Shown: positions 7,709 through 14,518 of the stretch, piece after piece
How the letters are laid out: every line of letters begins with the position of its first letter
Position numbering within the stretch: position 1 is the first letter of the stretch
Source: Pseudomonadota bacterium
Lineage (GTDB): Bacteria > Myxococcota > Bradymonadia > UBA4248
Direction of reading: 5' to 3'
NCBI GenBank assembly: GCA_017629415.1
Contig: JAGBXG010000322.1
Coordinates: 1 to 21,238 of the forward strand
Length of the DNA: 21,238 nucleotides
Translations under genes and position numbers: made by a program
The notes under the pieces: generated by a model
What the model was told of the DNA's origin: nothing
The model's input: the letters and a program-made list of their open reading frames with translations, nothing else
Database searches by the model: none

Positions 7709-9517
7709 ATGAAGGCTAAAAACGTATTTGTTATTTCATTATTCTTAATTTGCTCATTTGGATTTGGGTGTTCTGAAGAAAATGGCAACAACAGTGGTGG
7801 TGAAGATAGTATTGAAGATAGTAATTCATCAGATGACGGAAACCATGAAAATGGTGACAACAATGAAAATGGCGACAACAATGAAAATGGCAACAACAAT
7901 GAAAATGGCAACAACAATGAAAATGGCGACAACAATGAAAATGGCGACAGCAATGAAAATGGCAACAGCAATGAAAATGGCAACAGCAATGAAAATGGCG
8001 ACAGCAATGAAAATGGCGACAGCAATGAAAATGGCGACAGCAATGAAAATGGCGACAACAATGAAAATGGTGAAAATCCCTCTGTTATTCACAAAGTTAT
8101 TATGGGAGAAGATGATATCGTTCTATTAGAATCATTTATTGAGGACGCATATGAAAAATTAGGGGTTCCTGGTGTAGCTGTGACAGTTGTTGAAAATGGT
8201 AAAACTGTATTTGCCAAGGGATTTGGTACTCGTGAATATGAAAAAGATTTGCCAATCACAGAGAAAACACTATTCCAGATTGGTTCAGTGAGTAAAATGT
8301 TTACAGGATATTTGGCCTCGGAAGCGGTACGGCAAGGGAAAATGCAGTGGGATACTCCGATTTCGACGTATTTACCTGAGTTTGTTACTGGGAGTGAAGA
8401 ATTTACAAATACAGTAACATTAAAGCAGGCTTTAAGCATGAGTTCCGGATTTCCTCGGAAAGATTTTTATTGGTTGCTTGAACATCGAACTCCAGAAGAA
8501 GGCTTGGCGCGAATGGCCACAGTGTCACCAGTTGCAGCCCCTGGTGAACAGTTTATGTACAGCAATCAGATGATTGCAAGCGGTGGATATGCTGTTGCTC
8601 GTAGTTTTACGCAGGAGGGAAGCCTTCTTGAAGCGTGGCGCAATACGATGCAGGAACAAGTTTTTGACAAACTTGATATGCAAGATACGACTTTTGATTT
8701 GTCTGAAGTGGAGACTTCAGAACATGCGATACCAACGGAATCTCAACTTTCGTATGATTTGATGGTTATGCCTATTGCTTGTGATGGTTCTGTGACGCAG
8801 TACGAACCAGCAGGAGGAATTTGGACGAATATGAATGATATTGGCAAATTTATGATTGAAGCAATATCCAATTCATCAAGTGAGCATACTGTAAGATGGG
8901 AACCCGTGATTGCTCTGGGTGATGGTCGCACAAGTTATGGTATTACTTCCATGATACAATATGCAGGTGTTCCTTTCATTTATCATGATGGTGGTATATG
9001 TGGTTTCCAATCGCGTATGGCATTGATTCCAAATTATCGATTAGGTTTTTCGATTATGACGAATTCTGGATTAGGAGCATCTGCTGTTGAAACAATTTCA
9101 CAAATGTTGATAGATATTATTTTTAAAACATCTAACGCATCGGGATATTTAGATCTATATACTGAATACCTGGAGACATCAAAAGCTCAAGCTCAGCAGT
9201 TTGTCAACAATGATGTTGAATTGACACCGGATGCAGCCTGGCTTCAAGCTTTAGTAGGTAAATATCATGATGATGATATGGGTGATATTGAGATAAGTAT
9301 AGAAGATGGTTCAGGTGTATTTGATGCTGGGGAATGGAAATCAAAATTTGGTATATACAAAGATAGTACAGAACGTTATGCGATATTAATGGATCCTCCG
9401 TTTAAGGGATTAACTTTTGAAATCATTAAAAGTGGTGAAGGTGATGTGTCAGAATTAGTTATTTATGAAGAGCAAGTTTTAATTTCCTATCAATATCATC
9501 TTAAAAAGATAGATTAA
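7709..9517 (+). CDS. Serine beta-lactamase-like lipoprotein with a repeat stalk
   Basis: A 602-aa envelope protein of the class C beta-lactamase/DD-peptidase-like serine hydrolase family. MKAKNVFVISLFLICSFGFGC is an export signal with a loose lipobox ending at Cys21. Residues 46-123 are 13 copies of a NENGDN-type hexapeptide. The hydrolase domain (about 130-470) has all three catalytic motifs: Ser193-V-S-Lys196, Tyr284-S-Asn286 and His426-D-Gly428. The C-terminal part (LVGKYHDDDMGDIEISIED...) resembles the beta-rich domain often appended to these enzymes. GAGGGA lies 8 nt before the ATG at 7709; an in-frame start at 7685 lacks such a site. Substrate may be a peptide or ester rather than an antibiotic. 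The 134-bp gap after the exporter suggests its own promoter, which I cannot place. Confidence 0.87.
   Translation: MKAKNVFVISLFLICSFGFGCSEENGNNSGGEDSIEDSNSSDDGNHENGDNNENGDNNENGNNNENGNNNENGDNNENGDSNENGNSNENGNSNENGDSNENGDSNENGDSNENGDNNENGENPSVIHKVIMGEDDIVLLESFIEDAYEKLGVPGVAVTVVENGKTVFAKGFGTREYEKDLPITEKTLFQIGSVSKMFTGYLASEAVRQGKMQWDTPISTYLPEFVTGSEEFTNTVTLKQALSMSSGFPRKDFYWLLEHRTPEEGLARMATVSPVAAPGEQFMYSNQMIASGGYAVARSFTQEGSLLEAWRNTMQEQVFDKLDMQDTTFDLSEVETSEHAIPTESQLSYDLMVMPIACDGSVTQYEPAGGIWTNMNDIGKFMIEAISNSSSEHTVRWEPVIALGDGRTSYGITSMIQYAGVPFIYHDGGICGFQSRMALIPNYRLGFSIMTNSGLGASAVETISQMLIDIIFKTSNASGYLDLYTEYLETSKAQAQQFVNNDVELTPDAAWLQALVGKYHDDDMGDIEISIEDGSGVFDAGEWKSKFGIYKDSTERYAILMDPPFKGLTFEIIKSGEGDVSELVIYEEQVLISYQYHLKKID
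7844..8077 (+). repeat. 18-bp tandem repeat, 13 units, coding
   Basis: Thirteen contiguous 18-bp units of the type AATGAAAATGGCGACAAC encode (N/H)ENG(D/N/E)(N/S). Differences are almost confined to the D/N codon and the final N/S codon, so the units are very alike and probably expanded by slippage or unequal exchange. They form an acidic, asparagine-rich, probably unstructured spacer between the lipid anchor and the hydrolase domain. The absence of stops in other frames over the array follows from the repeat and does not indicate other genes. Confidence 0.95.
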
Positions 9518-9577
9518 TCTTTTGGTATCAAGTACCAGTTATGATTCAGATATTTGATATGAGCTAACGTTATTTTT

Positions 9578-9619
9578 GACATAAATTCCCGAAATATTTA
9601 ATTTTTGGGAATTTATGTC
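9578..9619. terminator. Perfect 13-bp inverted repeat after the hydrolase gene
   Basis: GACATAAATTCCC at 9578-9590 and GGGAATTTATGTC at 9607-9619 are exact reverse complements. The 16-nt AT-rich loop can extend the stem by a few A-T pairs. It starts 60 bp past the hydrolase stop and has T-rich flanks on both sides (TTTTT before, TTTATTT after). It is therefore a plausible terminator that could work in both directions between the hydrolase and the convergent Cys-rich gene. A protein-binding site is the alternative. Confidence 0.65.
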
Positions 9620-9656
9620 TTTATTTGAGTATGTGATATGATTTTTCAGCCGTTAT

Positions 9657-9724
9657 AAGGGGCTTAGCGTCTTGTGCGTATTTCCAAAGTCAGTGTTCTC
9701 TTATGTGGTTTGGAGCAAAGCTCC
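9657..9724 (+). repeat. Interrupted copy of the 2971-3012 hairpin repeat
   Basis: AAGGGGCTTAGC at 9657-9668 nearly matches AAGGGGCTCAGC at 2973-2984, and GTTTGGAGCAAAGCTCC at 9708-9724 is identical to 2996-3012. The spacing between the two halves is longer here (39 bp rather than 11). It lies about 27 bp from the ruvC-like scar, so it may have taken part in the rearrangement. Confidence 0.6.
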
Positions 9725-9750
9725 GCTGGCGTGGAGCCTCACAAGAACAT

Positions 9751-9832
9751 TTTAGCTTCTATTGGCATGGCAGATTGCGATGGCCAGGGCATCTGAGGCA
9801 TCGACAGGCCAGGTGAGTTGTACGCCGAGAAT
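9751..9832 (-). pseudogene. 3' fragment of a second ruvC
   Basis: On the minus strand this codes GVQLTWPVDASDALAIAICHANRS followed by TAA, matching the last 24 residues of the intact RuvC (12648-13136) with only Ser to Thr and Ile to Val changes. At DNA level I count about 8 differences in about 76 bases, mostly synonymous. The match begins at the stop codon and ends abruptly near 9830, where tetR-like sequence begins. The differences are of the kind tolerated in a working gene, so the fragment probably comes from a diverged functional ruvC and not from slow decay of a local copy. Confidence 0.85.
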
Positions 9833-9947
9833 GTCGTGATAAATGTCGATGTAATATGATTTTTCCAAAATGATTTGGGAAGGTTTTGATATTTTGGAGA
9901 TTCAAATAAAAAGAGTTCTCTCTCAACAAGTATGTTCAAATGGGTTC
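9833..9947 (-). pseudogene. 3' fragment of a second tetR
   Basis: The minus strand encodes RTHLNILVERELFLFESPKYQNLPKSFWKNHITSTFITT, clearly homologous to RTHLEILVERNYALFESPKYQNLPQSFWKNHIASTFMTT in the TetR protein at 5901-6452 (nucleotides 5977 to about 6092). The frame is intact, with no stop or frameshift. The match lacks the last 25 codons and all of the HTH part. It runs straight into the ruvC fragment on one side, and on the other overlaps the last codons of the Cys-rich lipoprotein gene, whose stop (9936-9938) lies within it. Confidence 0.85.
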
Positions 9948-12452
9948 TAATTGTACCAAATCGGCTGGACGACAATTATCGACCCAAATCGTATCATCAT
10001 CGATATCGTGGCATTGATAATCGGCAATGCATTGTCCTTCATGACATACTTCACCATATTGGCATGTCTGCTGAAGGCATTGACATCCCTCTTTTGTTAT
10101 ACATTCATACATCCATTTGTGCTCAACATCGACATCACCAAACCATTTGGCTTCTTTCTTGAGACAGTCGCGAATGAGATACTGCGAAAGATTCAACTCA
10201 GAAGAAACTTTACAATCATTTACCCATGACACTTCATTATGCTCGCAATCATCATTCGTATAATTATTTTCCATAACTATTCTCTTTTTATTTTCAACAC
10301 AACTTTTCATCGAAATATGTAATTCATGATTGATACAATAGTCTCGATATTCAATTTTTTCTTTGCCACACTGACATCCCTGAGAATTGGCACACTGTTG
10401 TAAATTGTCGCTAACAAGATATCCATCTTTGAATTCAAAAGTTTTATCTGTCAAAGAATCGATACACCCTTGTTCTGTACATATACCAGAAGGAGGACAT
10501 AATTTATCTCGGCATAAACAACCACGAACATGTTCGCATGATTCCATATCCTGCATTTTAACATCATCAGCAAAAGTAATATCGTCATTAGAAGGACAAA
10601 TCACCCCTTGTTTCAGTGAATGCCCATTACAATATTTAGACAACCATTTTCCATGATGACAATAATAGCCATCCCAATCACTGAGTCCTACATTTCCACA
10701 AAATGCTTTATCCACCTGACAAGTTGTATGTTCTGGCAATGGTTTGCCGGCACAATGACATGGCTTATGATTTAATGTACATTTCCAACGATTATTTTCA
10801 CATTGATAATCATCCCAATTAAGCAGTTTATCTTCCCCACATACAGCAACTTCTTGATAATCAACAACATCACATTTTGTACCGGCAGGAAGAAGTTTGT
10901 TTTGACAATGACGTTGACCTTCTTCTGCTTTAACAATCCATTTTCCTTCAATACAATCATGTTCTGATGCCGTTTGAGGTGAAAAACAAACATCGCCGCA
11001 ACATTGATATTCTTTATTTTTCATTGTGCACAATGCACCAGTTCGTAGTTCAACATCACCACATAAACACTTATCAGATGTACAAATCCAGGTTTTATGA
11101 TTTTCAAGGCACTCATATCCTATCAAATCACTTAACCCATTTTGATCATAACAATAGCTCTTATCATCAATACAATGGGCATTCTTTGGAATCTGCTTAT
11201 TACCACAAAGACACTTATCAGATGTACAAATCCAATTTCTTTCAAGGCTATTTTCAGCAAAACATTCATATCCAGTCAAATCGGACGGACTTTTGACTTG
11301 TTTGCAATAAATGTTTTCATGATTACAATAAGCACTCTTTGGAAGCAGCTTATTGTCACAAATACATTCTCCTGTCTGGCATTTCCAATCTCCATAATCA
11401 CATCTATAATGATCGAGATTTTGAGGGGCTTGTACCTGTTCGCTAAAGTGATATCCCCTGCATCCTATCAACTCAGTGCCATCTTTTTTACCATAGCAAT
11501 TTGCCCCAGACGGTAATTTTTTACCATTGCAAATACAGGTATTTGTATCATCACACATCCAAAGCGCATAAAAACTCTCCTGCTTTATTTGATAATGTTC
11601 AGAGACTTTGGGTTGATAAGCTAAATGATTGGAATATGCCGCCGCACATCTATTTATCGGCTCTGAAACACCTGGCTCAAACCAGACTCCCTTGCTATTG
11701 ATTGCACATTGTCCATCAATGCATGCCGCACCTTGAATACACCGCCCTGTACCACATTCACAACCACCATCACGTTCACAAATCCACATCCCAATCGTGA
11801 TTTCTTCTTCTTTACCACTATCTATACCTTCAATATCGAATTTTATATATTGATATTCTTCTATTGTTTTGGGCGGAATCTCAGAAGGACAATCTGGACA
11901 AAGATATAAACTGACTTGACGCCCAGGATGACTCGTTCCAGCCCCCTCAATACCACTTGTCAACTGACAATTCAGCGCATCATTGACAATAACACCAGCA
12001 TGATAGCAGTTATCAAATGCACAAATTTGATTTTCACCACACCGATGCGTTCCACATGCACATTCTTTCTGCTTACATAGAAAACTTCCCTCTACGCCAC
12101 CAACATAATAGCATCCACCATCGCCACATGCTTCACCAGGAGAACATTTCACACTTAGATTGGAACCATATCTGCTTATTGAACTGTCTTCACAATCACA
12201 ACCCTCTGGAGATAAACACACTTCTTTATTCATGATATTAGGATAGTCAGACACAGTTTCACATCGATTATCAATACACCTTTCATCCGCCTGACATATG
12301 ACATCACCACATTGAGAAGTTTTAAATTCCACAGATGGTACCTCTAAATTTGGGTTTGCAGGACGTTCGTCCGTTTGAACCATTTGTTTAGAAGCACAGG
12401 CGCATAACGCAATTGCAGCCCCAAATATCATATATGTTTTATGAAACTTCAT
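9936..12452 (-). CDS. Large Cys-rich lipoprotein with tandem modules
   Basis: An 838-aa protein that I cannot assign to a named family. MKFHKTYMIFGAAIALCAC is a lipoprotein signal (lipobox LCAC, Cys19). I count about 88 cysteines, roughly one in ten residues, so the protein should be disulfide-knotted outside the cytoplasm. Two module types are visible. One is short CG-x-x-x-C-x(5)-C-x(4)-C units (for example CGDVICQADERCIDNRC, CGTGRCIQGAACIDGQC, CQYGEVCHEGQC). The other is a run of about seven 45-50-residue units with W-x-C-x(4-5)-C-x-C-x(4)-LP-x-x-A-x-C...GYEC. GAGAG precedes the ATG. The last codons (LEPI and stop) lie in tetR-derived sequence, so the original C-terminus may be lost. AT-rich composition differs from ruvC next door. 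Adhesion or surface binding is only a guess. Confidence 0.85.
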   Translation of the reverse strand: MKFHKTYMIFGAAIALCACASKQMVQTDERPANPNLEVPSVEFKTSQCGDVICQADERCIDNRCETVSDYPNIMNKEVCLSPEGCDCEDSSISRYGSNLSVKCSPGEACGDGGCYYVGGVEGSFLCKQKECACGTHRCGENQICAFDNCYHAGVIVNDALNCQLTSGIEGAGTSHPGRQVSLYLCPDCPSEIPPKTIEEYQYIKFDIEGIDSGKEEEITIGMWICERDGGCECGTGRCIQGAACIDGQCAINSKGVWFEPGVSEPINRCAAAYSNHLAYQPKVSEHYQIKQESFYALWMCDDTNTCICNGKKLPSGANCYGKKDGTELIGCRGYHFSEQVQAPQNLDHYRCDYGDWKCQTGECICDNKLLPKSAYCNHENIYCKQVKSPSDLTGYECFAENSLERNWICTSDKCLCGNKQIPKNAHCIDDKSYCYDQNGLSDLIGYECLENHKTWICTSDKCLCGDVELRTGALCTMKNKEYQCCGDVCFSPQTASEHDCIEGKWIVKAEEGQRHCQNKLLPAGTKCDVVDYQEVAVCGEDKLLNWDDYQCENNRWKCTLNHKPCHCAGKPLPEHTTCQVDKAFCGNVGLSDWDGYYCHHGKWLSKYCNGHSLKQGVICPSNDDITFADDVKMQDMESCEHVRGCLCRDKLCPPSGICTEQGCIDSLTDKTFEFKDGYLVSDNLQQCANSQGCQCGKEKIEYRDYCINHELHISMKSCVENKKRIVMENNYTNDDCEHNEVSWVNDCKVSSELNLSQYLIRDCLKKEAKWFGDVDVEHKWMYECITKEGCQCLQQTCQYGEVCHEGQCIADYQCHDIDDDTIWVDNCRPADLVQLEPI
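10593..11561 (-). repeat. Cys-rich protein repeat modules (about seven)
   Basis: Residues about 298-620 of the Cys-rich lipoprotein form consecutive related units starting at Trp298, Trp357, Trp407, Trp455, Trp505, Trp556 and Trp603. The first four and the sixth carry a C-x-C pair after the tryptophan. Most have (L/I)P-x-x-(A/T)-x-C about 10 residues later and end in GYEC or DYQC-like turns. The units centred on 407 and 455 share ICTSDKCLCG exactly, so duplication inside the gene continued fairly late. Confidence 0.75.
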
Positions 12453-12543
12453 TTTCTCTCAATTGATGGATAATACTCAAAACTGTATGGATCTGACAGC
12501 AACAAAGATTATCTTAAAGCTCAACTATTGAGCAGCACAAAAA

Positions 12544-12560
12544 ATGCCATAAAATGGCAT
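12544..12560. other. Small perfect hairpin in the ruvC / Cys-rich gene gap
   Basis: ATGCCAT-AAA-ATGGCAT is an exact 7+3+7 inverted repeat in the 195-bp gap 12453-12647, which separates the ruvC stop from the start of the Cys-rich gene (both on the minus strand). It could be a weak terminator for ruvC, since minus-strand T-runs follow it, or an operator for the Cys-rich gene. No clear promoter is seen in the gap. Confidence 0.45.
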
Positions 12561-12647
12561 CATTGCTTCAAAAACATCAACTCTATTTTAAGCTTTGGGA
12601 CAATCCAGTGCCATCATTTGAGGCAATCTTCCAAACCTTTGTCATAT

Positions 12648-13136
12648 TCAGCTTCTATTGGCATGGCATATCGCAATGGCCAGGGCATCTGAGGCATCGA
12701 TAGGCCATGAGAGCTGTACCCCGAGAAGGATACGGACCATATCAGCGACTTGAGTTTTTTCGGCGTGCCCGTATGAGGTGACGCTTTTTTTAACGTCTGT
12801 AGGTTTATATTCGTAGAGTGGGAGGCCAAATCGTGCGCAAGCAACGATAGCGACACCGCGTGCATGTCCGAGTTTGATGGCGGCATCGGCGAATTTTTGG
12901 TGAAAGATGCCTTCAAAGGCAGCGACATCGGGTTGTTTTTCTTCGAGATATGCGGTGAGAAAGGCATCGATCATGAGGAGTCTTTCGGTGAACGGTGCGT
13001 TTCCGAGGACGAGTCTGTTGGCTTCGAGGTATTTAAGTTTATTGCCTGATTTTTCGATGAGTCCGTAGCCCATGAATCTTGAGCCGGGGTCAATACCGAG
13101 AATTTTGATGGGCTGATGATGTGAAGGCAAAGGCAT
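12648..13136 (-). CDS. ruvC: Holliday junction endonuclease RuvC
   Basis: A 162-aa RNase H-fold resolvase that nicks Holliday junctions symmetrically with RuvAB. All four acidic catalytic residues are visible: Asp16 in GIDPGS, Glu75 in AFEGIF, and Asp147 and Asp150 in IDASDALA. The basic HARGVAIVACA helix and YKPTDVKKSVTSYGHAEKTQV segment are typical of the family. Length is close to E. coli RuvC (173 aa) and the protein appears complete. No Shine-Dalgarno is evident before the ATG at 13136. It lies downstream of yebC, as in many bacteria, but a strong terminator separates the two and ruvAB are not in the window. A diverged copy of its last 24 codons lies at 9751-9832. Confidence 0.95.
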   Translation of the reverse strand: MPLPSHHQPIKILGIDPGSRFMGYGLIEKSGNKLKYLEANRLVLGNAPFTERLLMIDAFLTAYLEEKQPDVAAFEGIFHQKFADAAIKLGHARGVAIVACARFGLPLYEYKPTDVKKSVTSYGHAEKTQVADMVRILLGVQLSWPIDASDALAIAICHANRS

Positions 13137-13193
13137 AAGTGTCGTTGGAATGTTAAAAGAAAATGAATGCGAGGGTTTGATAGGGAAGCAGGC

Positions 13194-13221
13194 AAAAAAA
13201 AGACGCTCGCGGGGGAGCGTC
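13194..13221 (-). terminator. Rho-independent terminator of yebC
   Basis: On the minus strand, GACGCTC (13221-13215), a 6-nt loop and GAGCGTC (13208-13202) are followed by a run of eight T. It begins 27 bases past the yebC stop and before the ruvC start, so ruvC is likely to need its own promoter or readthrough. Confidence 0.9.
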
Positions 13222-13248
13222 CTAAAAAACTTTTAAAGTTTTTGAAGA

Positions 13249-13983
13249 TTAGGCGTCGAGTTTTTCCATGATTTCGTCGGAGATATCGGCGTTGGTGTAG
13301 ACGTTCTGGACGTCATCGTCATCTTCGAGGATACCGCAGAGGCGGAGGATAGAAGCCGCAGCTTTTTCGTCGACCTTAATGAGGTTTTGTGCGACTTTTG
13401 CGATTTCCATGGTTTCGATTTTGTAGCCAGCGGCTTCGAGGTTTTTGGCGACTTTTGTGACTTCGTTAGGTGCGGTCACGATGGTGCCATCTTCGTTGAC
13501 ATCGTCAGCGCCGGCATCGAGGGCTGCCATCATGACTTCGTCGGTATCATAATCGCCGTCGAGTGAGATTTGTCCGAGTGTTTTGAACTGCCATGCAACG
13601 GAGCCGGCTTCGCCCATCTGACCGCCATTTTTAGCGAGGAGTGAGCGGACGTTTGCGACAGTACGATTACGGTTATCTGTGAGCGTTTCGACGAGGATGG
13701 CAACGCCGCCTGCGCCGTATCCTTCGTAGAAGATTTGGTCATAATGGACATCTTCGCCTTCACCGGAGCCGCGTTTGATGGCGCGTTCGATGTTATCCTT
13801 GGGCATATTGCAAGCTTTAGCTTTCTGGATAGCGAGTCTGAGTGCGGAGTTGAACTCTGGGTCTGTACCGCCTTGAGCGGCGACGATGAGTTCGCGGACG
13901 ACTTTTGTCCAAGACTGCGAGCGTGCAGCGTCTGTTTTAGCTTTTTTATGCTTGATGGTACTCCATTTATTATGACCTGACAT
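13249..13983 (-). CDS. yebC: YebC/PmpR/TACO1-family protein
   Basis: A 244-aa cytoplasmic protein of the widely conserved YebC family, variously linked to transcriptional control and, more recently, to easing ribosome stalling during translation. The N-terminus MSGHNKWSTIKHKKAKTDAARSQSWTKVVRELIVAAQGG and the PKDNIERAIKRGSGEGEDVHYDQIFYEGYGAGGVAILVE block are diagnostic. The acidic C-terminal domain (DDVQNVYTNADI) is intact and length is normal (about 245). GAGG lies 4 bases before the ATG at 13983. The order yebC then ruvC is a common arrangement, which supports both calls. The molecular role in this organism cannot be told from sequence. Confidence 0.95.
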   Translation of the reverse strand: MSGHNKWSTIKHKKAKTDAARSQSWTKVVRELIVAAQGGTDPEFNSALRLAIQKAKACNMPKDNIERAIKRGSGEGEDVHYDQIFYEGYGAGGVAILVETLTDNRNRTVANVRSLLAKNGGQMGEAGSVAWQFKTLGQISLDGDYDTDEVMMAALDAGADDVNEDGTIVTAPNEVTKVAKNLEAAGYKIETMEIAKVAQNLIKVDEKAAASILRLCGILEDDDDVQNVYTNADISDEIMEKLDA

Positions 13984-14188
13984 AAAACCTCACTAAGTGA
14001 ATTAAAGTAGATGGCAAAATCGATTGCCTGTTAAGAGAGATCGATGATCCCTAAAAAAAGCCGTAAGTTTTTACACCGCGCACGGGCATGGCGACAACAT
14101 TTTTTTGCACCGATTTATCCATATCTATGTATCTGTGTCTTTTGAGAGATGTAAAATGAATGTTGATAGGCTTTCTTTATGGGTGTGC
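13984..14188. other. Intergenic region upstream of yebC
   Basis: No gene is seen in the 205 bp between the yebC start and repeat copy 2. The yebC promoter (minus strand) must lie here if it has its own, but no -35/-10 pair stands out. Short open frames at the right end run into the GC-rich repeat and have no family features. Confidence 0.5.
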
Positions 14189-14376
14189 TTGCGGGGGCGT
14201 TGCGGGGGCGGCAGCCCCTGCATTGGGGGTAGGCGCGTATTGTCGCGGGCTATGCCGGTCTTTCGGTCCGAAATTTTTCGTCCCTTCAGCCCGTCATACG
14301 CCCTGCGTGCGCGAGCTATGCCGGTACCCGGCATACGCCGCGCAAAAGCGCCGCAGGGGGCATTGCCCCCTGCCAG
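14189..14376 (+). repeat. GC-rich palindromic element, copy 2
   Basis: This block matches copy 1 (27-196) in opposite orientation. Order on the plus strand: GGGCGTTGCGGGG, GGGGGTAGGCGCGTATTG, then GCTATG...CATACGC at 14249-14301 (long loop, CGG/CCG arms) and at 14315-14338 (CCGG-TAC-CCGG), 13 nt apart. These are followed by GCGCCG and a 9+3+9 hairpin at 14353-14373 (GCAGGGGGC / GCCCCCTGC). It is far richer in GC than the flanking sequence and lies in the gap between divergent yebC and the HEAT-type lipoprotein, about 65 bp upstream of the latter's promoter. Confidence 0.8.
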
Positions 14377-14440
14377 AACGTCATTCTCCTATTTACGCCC
14401 CTCAATATCATCCCTTTAGCCTCACATTCGGTTAAAACAT

Positions 14441-14469
14441 TTGACGTTATTGCTTACTCGCAATATGAT
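14441..14469 (+). promoter_or_regulatory. Sigma70-like promoter of the HEAT-type lipoprotein
   Basis: TTGACG (14441-14446) and TATGAT (14464-14469) are separated by exactly 17 bp, each 5/6 to consensus. Transcription would start near 14476, leaving about a 43-nt leader with GGAG 7 nt before the ATG at 14519. This is the clearest promoter in the window. Confidence 0.8.
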
Positions 14470-14518
14470 ATTACGGCCTTTATTAGGCTTATAGATTGTC
14501 AATTTTTGGAGATAGAAC

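Noticed and set aside
7606..8061. Minus-strand open frame with LSPFSL repeats, and a plus-strand TMKMAT frame, across the 18-bp array
   Set aside because: They are by-products of an 18-bp repeat lacking stops in several frames. The plus frame from 7709 has a signal peptide and a conserved hydrolase domain.
7844..8077. Regular short repeats as a possible CRISPR array
   Set aside because: Units are contiguous, with no spacers, and are in frame within a protein; no cas genes are present.
7709..9517. Antibiotic-resistance beta-lactamase
   Set aside because: The catalytic motifs are shared with many esterases and DD-peptidase-like hydrolases. The lipoprotein stalk and C-terminal beta domain argue for another envelope role.
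9739..9975. 78-codon minus-strand frame crossing the scar
   Set aside because: It joins TetR-like residues to an out-of-frame reading of the ruvC fragment, has no start context or HTH, and overlaps the end of the Cys-rich gene. It is treated as two gene fragments.
10960..11909. His/Thr-rich plus-strand frames opposite the Cys-rich gene
   Set aside because: Complement of cysteine codons (ACA/GCA); no start signals or domains.
12614..12967. 117-codon minus-strand frame inside ruvC
   Set aside because: Out of frame with RuvC, whose four catalytic residues are all in the 12648-13136 frame.
14105..14435. Small frames across repeat copy 2
   Set aside because: Same reason as for copy 1; they exist in several overlapping frames because GC-rich DNA has few stops.
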